64,000 nt of DNA from NCBI GenBank assembly GCA_050949705.1, contig JBMNGG010000005.1, forward strand, positions 1 through 64,000, written 5' to 3'. Source of the stretch: JBMNGG01 sp050949705 (lineage in GTDB: Bacteria > Bacillota > Thermosediminibacteria > Thermosediminibacterales > Tepidanaerobacteraceae). Position numbers and translations under genes: made by a program. Shown one piece after another: positions 61,069-64,000 of this stretch (its first letter is position 1; each line of letters starts with the position of its first letter). The notes beneath the pieces were generated by a model. That model ran no database searches, had not been told where the DNA came from, and saw nothing but the letters and a program-made list of their open reading frames with translations.

Positions 61069-61242
61069 TTATTCTATAGAATTAAGAATATCATCGGCTT
61101 TTTCACATTTCCCTGCGTGCCAATTTAAACAGTTCTTACAGGATTCATAATGTTCAATGTAATCGGCAGGGTATCTGAAAGTGCTACCCTTTTTATAATC
61201 TAAGCACTGTCTGGCTATAACTATAGTTTGTTCCGGACTCAT
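61069..61242 (-). CDS. Small Cys-containing protein
   Basis: 57 residues. It starts MSPEQTIVIARQCLDY and has CKNCLNWHAGKC near the end, giving four cysteines, possibly a metal or Fe-S site. The ribosome site GGAGGG stands 6 bases before the ATG, and a terminator-like hairpin follows, both of which support a real gene. No family is recognised. It is transcribed toward yhaM. Confidence 0.65.
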   Translation of the reverse strand: MSPEQTIVIARQCLDYKKGSTFRYPADYIEHYESCKNCLNWHAGKCEKADDILNSIE

Positions 61243-61322
61243 TTTATTCCCTCCAACTTTTATTTGACACTATTATTATAGCATATTATCTTTAAATGTG
61301 CTACTCTTTTTTTGAAAATGTG

Positions 61323-62180
61323 TTATCGCCTTATTTTTGTCCATAGACTGCGAGAGTAATGAAATAGGTATTGTTGCACAAAGCCAGCTCTTTCCTTAAA
61401 TTTTTCTTCTGCAAACTCATAAAGACTGGATAGAGATTTCTCGTTCCCCTCAAAGTATATATGTTCGATAATTCTCTTAATCCATACGTCTATAGGAAAG
61501 GCATCGAACTTTCTCATAGAAAAAAGCATTATGCAATCAGCAACCTTTCTACCGACTCCAGGAAATTTCAAAAGTTCCTTTCGAGTTTCAGCAGTTGGGA
61601 GTTGTTTTAGCCCATAAAAATCAACATCACCATTTACTATCATCCTTGATGTCCCTATTATATATTTAGCCCTATAACCACATTTTGTTTGCCTTAATTC
61701 CTCTTCTGTAAGGCCAGCCAATCTATCAGGAGTGGGAAATGTATAGAAAATTTCACCTTGGTATTCTATTGGCTTACCGTAAAGCTGACAAAACTTTTCA
61801 ATGGTTCTTTTTATATTTCGAATGCTGTTATTTGAAGAAATTATAAAAGAAACAGTAGTTTCCCAGGGATCTTGAAAGAGTATTCTATAGCCGCTACAAT
61901 AATTTATAGCAGGAATCAATTCTTCATAATTCTTTAATTCTCTTTCTATTTGTTCATAATCTCTATATAAATCGAAATACTCTTTTATATATCCTATGTC
62001 AGGATTTTCAGCATTAGAATCTATAACCAGCTTATCATCATGCTGCTTGACTCTATATACATTATTTCCTACCACCCCGATATATTCTCTATCATTTATG
62101 CTGTTCCACCGAAAGGCTTGGCCACCCTCGGTTATTATTTTTAAATTAAAGGGAAGAATATCATTGCACACTATTTTCAT
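61323..62180 (-). CDS. 8-oxoguanine DNA glycosylase (OGG1 type)
   Basis: 285 residues. An N-terminal OGG domain (LPFNLKIITEGGQAFRW) precedes the HhH-GPD fold: FIISSNNSIRNIKRTI, the hairpin LKFPGVGRKVADCIML with the catalytic Lys, and the essential Asp in FPIDVWIKRII. It removes oxidised guanine and nicks the strand. It lacks the FCL iron-sulfur loop of MutY/EndoIII. The ATG at 62180 has GGAGGGG upstream. It lies 77 bases after the nitroreductase gene. Confidence 0.9.
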   Translation of the reverse strand: MKIVCNDILPFNLKIITEGGQAFRWNSINDREYIGVVGNNVYRVKQHDDKLVIDSNAENPDIGYIKEYFDLYRDYEQIERELKNYEELIPAINYCSGYRILFQDPWETTVSFIISSNNSIRNIKRTIEKFCQLYGKPIEYQGEIFYTFPTPDRLAGLTEEELRQTKCGYRAKYIIGTSRMIVNGDVDFYGLKQLPTAETRKELLKFPGVGRKVADCIMLFSMRKFDAFPIDVWIKRIIEHIYFEGNEKSLSSLYEFAEEKFKERAGFVQQYLFHYSRSLWTKIRR

Positions 62181-62256
62181 AAGATCCCCTCCAAAAACTT
62201 TGCGGCACTCATCTTTGTAGAAGAATGCCGCAAACATTATTAATTGCAATATTATA

Positions 62257-62754
62257 CTAGTATTTTTCCCATCTGATTACCTCATTGAGAGGTTTTTTAG
62301 ACTTGCTTACGATTTTATCAGAATAGCCTAGGGAAACAATTGATATTAACGTATATTTATCAGGAACTGCCAACAGTTCTCTTATCTTTTCACTGTAATC
62401 CCTGTTATAACCTGAAACCCAGCAAGAATCTACGCCATAAGCCTTTGCTGCCAATAGAACATTTTGAGTGGCAGCAGAACCATCTGCCAAGGCATGTATA
62501 CTGTCTTTTTCGCAAAATATACTTATACATGCGGCCGCTTCTGCTATAAATTGACCATAAGTTGCATGTTTTGATATCTCTTCTTTTATTGCTTTATCAG
62601 TGGATACAACAAAAATCCAAGGCTGAAGATTTCGGGCACTAGGGGCCAATCGACCGCAATCAACAATATCCTCAAGCACTTCCTTAGATATAGCTTTTGG
62701 AAGATACTCACGTACACTCCTTCTCTCTTTAATAACACGAATTGCCTCGTTCAT
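62257..62754 (-). CDS. Nitroreductase family protein
   Basis: 165 residues, a short FMN-dependent fold. RRSVREYLPKAISKEVLEDIVDCGRLAPSARNLQPW is the family start, seen here as RRSVREYLPKA and APSARNLQPWIF. GVDSCWVSGYN and SLGYSD are later FMN/dimer motifs. The length suggests a minimal NAD(P)H:FMN-type oxidoreductase. Substrate unknown. It lies 14 bases after ileS and so may be co-transcribed with it. Confidence 0.88.
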   Translation of the reverse strand: MNEAIRVIKERRSVREYLPKAISKEVLEDIVDCGRLAPSARNLQPWIFVVSTDKAIKEEISKHATYGQFIAEAAACISIFCEKDSIHALADGSAATQNVLLAAKAYGVDSCWVSGYNRDYSEKIRELLAVPDKYTLISIVSLGYSDKIVSKSKKPLNEVIRWEKY

Positions 62755-62768
62755 GAAATCACTCCCAA

Positions 62769-64000
62769 TTAATCTTTCTTTACACCTATCTTAACCTTAT
62801 GGTCATTAATATTTAGTTCTTTTGTAAAACTTTCTTCAGGTGGAGATACTTTTTCTACAACAATTGCTAAGGTATCTTTCTTTATTTCATCTCCATGTCT
62901 TTTTATAACTTCATCAATAGTATCGTCACCTAAATAATAAATATATATCTTGTCTTCAACTTCAAATCCGGCTTCTTTCCGCATGTTCTGGATTTTACTT
63001 ACCATTTCACGGGCTAAGCCTTCAAACATTAGCTCAGGAGTAATAGTAGTATCAAGAACTACATAATAACCTCCTTCACCTTCAGCACAAAAACCCTCTT
63101 TATCCTGAGCTCTAACATCCAATTCATTTTCCATAATAGTCAACGTCTGCCCATTTACATCTATAGTTACCTTACCATCTTCTCTAGCCTTATTGATAAG
63201 ATCTATAGCATTAGCTGAAGATATGGCTTTAGCAATGGCTGACATTAGTTTTCCGTATTTTGGTCCAAGTAAATCAAATCTAGGCTTTAGGGTATATGTG
63301 AAGTATTCTTCAGCCACATCTATATATTCGATTTTCTTTATGTTTAACTCTTCTTTAATAATATCAGATAGCTCTGTTAATAAAATTCTATCATCATAGT
63401 TTCTCAGTTGAACCATCATCTTCATTAGAGGCTGACGGTTTTTTACTTTACCTTTATTACGAGCAGCTCTACCTAATTCAACGACTTTTCTAGCAAGCTC
63501 CATCTTATATTCCAATTGCTTGTCTATAAGATTTTCATTTACCTCTGGATAGTCACACAAATGAATACTCTCTTGAGCGTCAGAAAACGGCACTCTTACA
63601 AGATTCTGATATATTTCTTCAGTAATAAAAGGTACAAAAGGTGCTGCCATTTTTATAAAGTTAACTAGAGTTTCATAAAGGGTTAGATATGCTGCGATTT
63701 TATCATTGTCCATTTCGGATTTCCAGTAGCGTTCGCGAGATCGCCTTACATACCAATTGCTAATATCATCAATTAGTGATTCCAATGTTCTGGCTGCACC
63801 AGTAATGTCTTGATTGTCTAAGGCCTGTCGAATTTTCTTGTTAACACTGTTCGTTTTAGAAAGCAACCAGCGATCTAATTCACTTCTATCCTTAGGATCT
63901 AGAGTATACTGTTTAGGATCGAAATTGTCTATATTGGCATATAATACAAAGAAGGAATAGACATTCCATAAGGTTCCTAAAAATCGTCTTTGTGATTCAC
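62769..64000 (-). CDS. ileS: Isoleucyl-tRNA synthetase, C-terminal part
   Basis: The gene enters from the right edge; about 410 C-terminal residues are visible, in one open frame to the end of the window. RRFLGTLWNVYSFFVLYAN, NWYVRRSRERYW and PFITEEIYQNL are the anticodon-domain motifs of class I Ile synthetases. The tail (FEGLAREMVSKIQNMRKEAGF) is that of the long, type 2 IleS, which is usually more resistant to mupirocin. The zinc-finger C-terminus of type 1 is absent. Whether a T-box controls it cannot be seen. Confidence 0.92.
   Translation of the reverse strand, partial: ESQRRFLGTLWNVYSFFVLYANIDNFDPKQYTLDPKDRSELDRWLLSKTNSVNKKIRQALDNQDITGAARTLESLIDDISNWYVRRSRERYWKSEMDNDKIAAYLTLYETLVNFIKMAAPFVPFITEEIYQNLVRVPFSDAQESIHLCDYPEVNENLIDKQLEYKMELARKVVELGRAARNKGKVKNRQPLMKMMVQLRNYDDRILLTELSDIIKEELNIKKIEYIDVAEEYFTYTLKPRFDLLGPKYGKLMSAIAKAISSANAIDLINKAREDGKVTIDVNGQTLTIMENELDVRAQDKEGFCAEGEGGYYVVLDTTITPELMFEGLAREMVSKIQNMRKEAGFEVEDKIYIYYLGDDTIDEVIKRHGDEIKKDTLAIVVEKVSPPEESFTKELNINDHKVKIGVKKD

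Noticed and set aside
1..64000. CRISPR arrays, tRNA or rRNA genes, prophage or full insertion sequences
   Set aside because: I saw no regularly spaced repeats, no tRNA T-loop signatures in gaps and no transposase or phage genes.

Overview
The window is A+T-rich and reads as chromosome of an anaerobic, flagellated, low-GC Firmicute of the class Clostridia. The gene content resembles Tepidanaerobacter/Thermoanaerobacter-type genomes; that is an inference, since no rRNA gene is present. Almost all genes lie on the minus strand. The exceptions are one plus-strand block (16.7-22.9 kb) and a small YlbF-family gene at 45.7 kb. Two genes, an M20 peptidase and flagellin, carry frameshifts. The flagellin has several in its variable middle, which suggests consensus errors or a collapsed multi-copy gene rather than simple decay.

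Region by region. 0-6 kb: an amino-acid catabolic cluster (methionine gamma-lyase, a second trans-sulfuration-family lyase, a broken M20 peptidase and a YfcC/DcuC-type carrier) sits behind a near-perfect sigma-54 promoter and next to a TyrR-like ACT-PAS-AAA+-HTH activator. 6-6.5 kb: a zinc-ribbon protein with a long structured leader of no recognised class and its own promoter. 6.5-11.4 kb: late flagellar genes (FliT/FlgN-like, fliS, fliD, flaG, hag); hag has a sigma-28 promoter and a CsrA-like leader. 11.5-14.3 kb: an amidohydrolase and hisS. 14.3-22.9 kb: a divergent envelope region with an alkaline-phosphatase-like membrane protein on one side and steA, an MctB-like gene, GT2, a MraY/WecA-like transferase, DUF3866 and an MBL lipoprotein on the other; a fold-back (MITE-like) element lies between GT2 and the transferase.

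23-34.2 kb: branched-chain amino acid synthesis in two units. ilvB-ilvN-ilvC-leuA-leuC-leuD-leuB is preceded by a tandem leader, a ykkC subtype-2 aptamer (ppGpp class is the best fit) with its own terminator, then a T-box with probable leucine specifier. ilvB-ilvE follows, with its own promoter and a T-box with probable isoleucine specifier. ilvD is not in the window. 34.3-45.6 kb: pyk, pfkA, a small protein, dnaE, a CBS/hotdog regulator, HPr, whiA, yvcK, rapZ and a PHP hydrolase. 45.7-51.7 kb: YlbF, a YkuS-like protein, two mgtE genes under an M-box Mg2+ riboswitch, a Gln-rich protein and a histone-deacetylase-like amidohydrolase. 51.6-64 kb: a hydantoinase/oxoprolinase, murB, a small unknown, a sugar-binding lipoprotein, D-amino acid transaminase, a second PHP hydrolase, a phosphoglucose/phosphomannose isomerase, hprK, YhaM-like nuclease, a small Cys protein, an OGG1-type glycosylase, a nitroreductase and the 3' end of ileS.

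The common thread is nutrient-state control. HPr, HPr kinase, RapZ, YvcK, glycolytic kinases and the branched-chain operons are grouped here. The leaders appear to sense uncharged tRNA, an alarmone-like ligand and Mg2+. The sigma-54 unit appears to switch on amino-acid breakdown.
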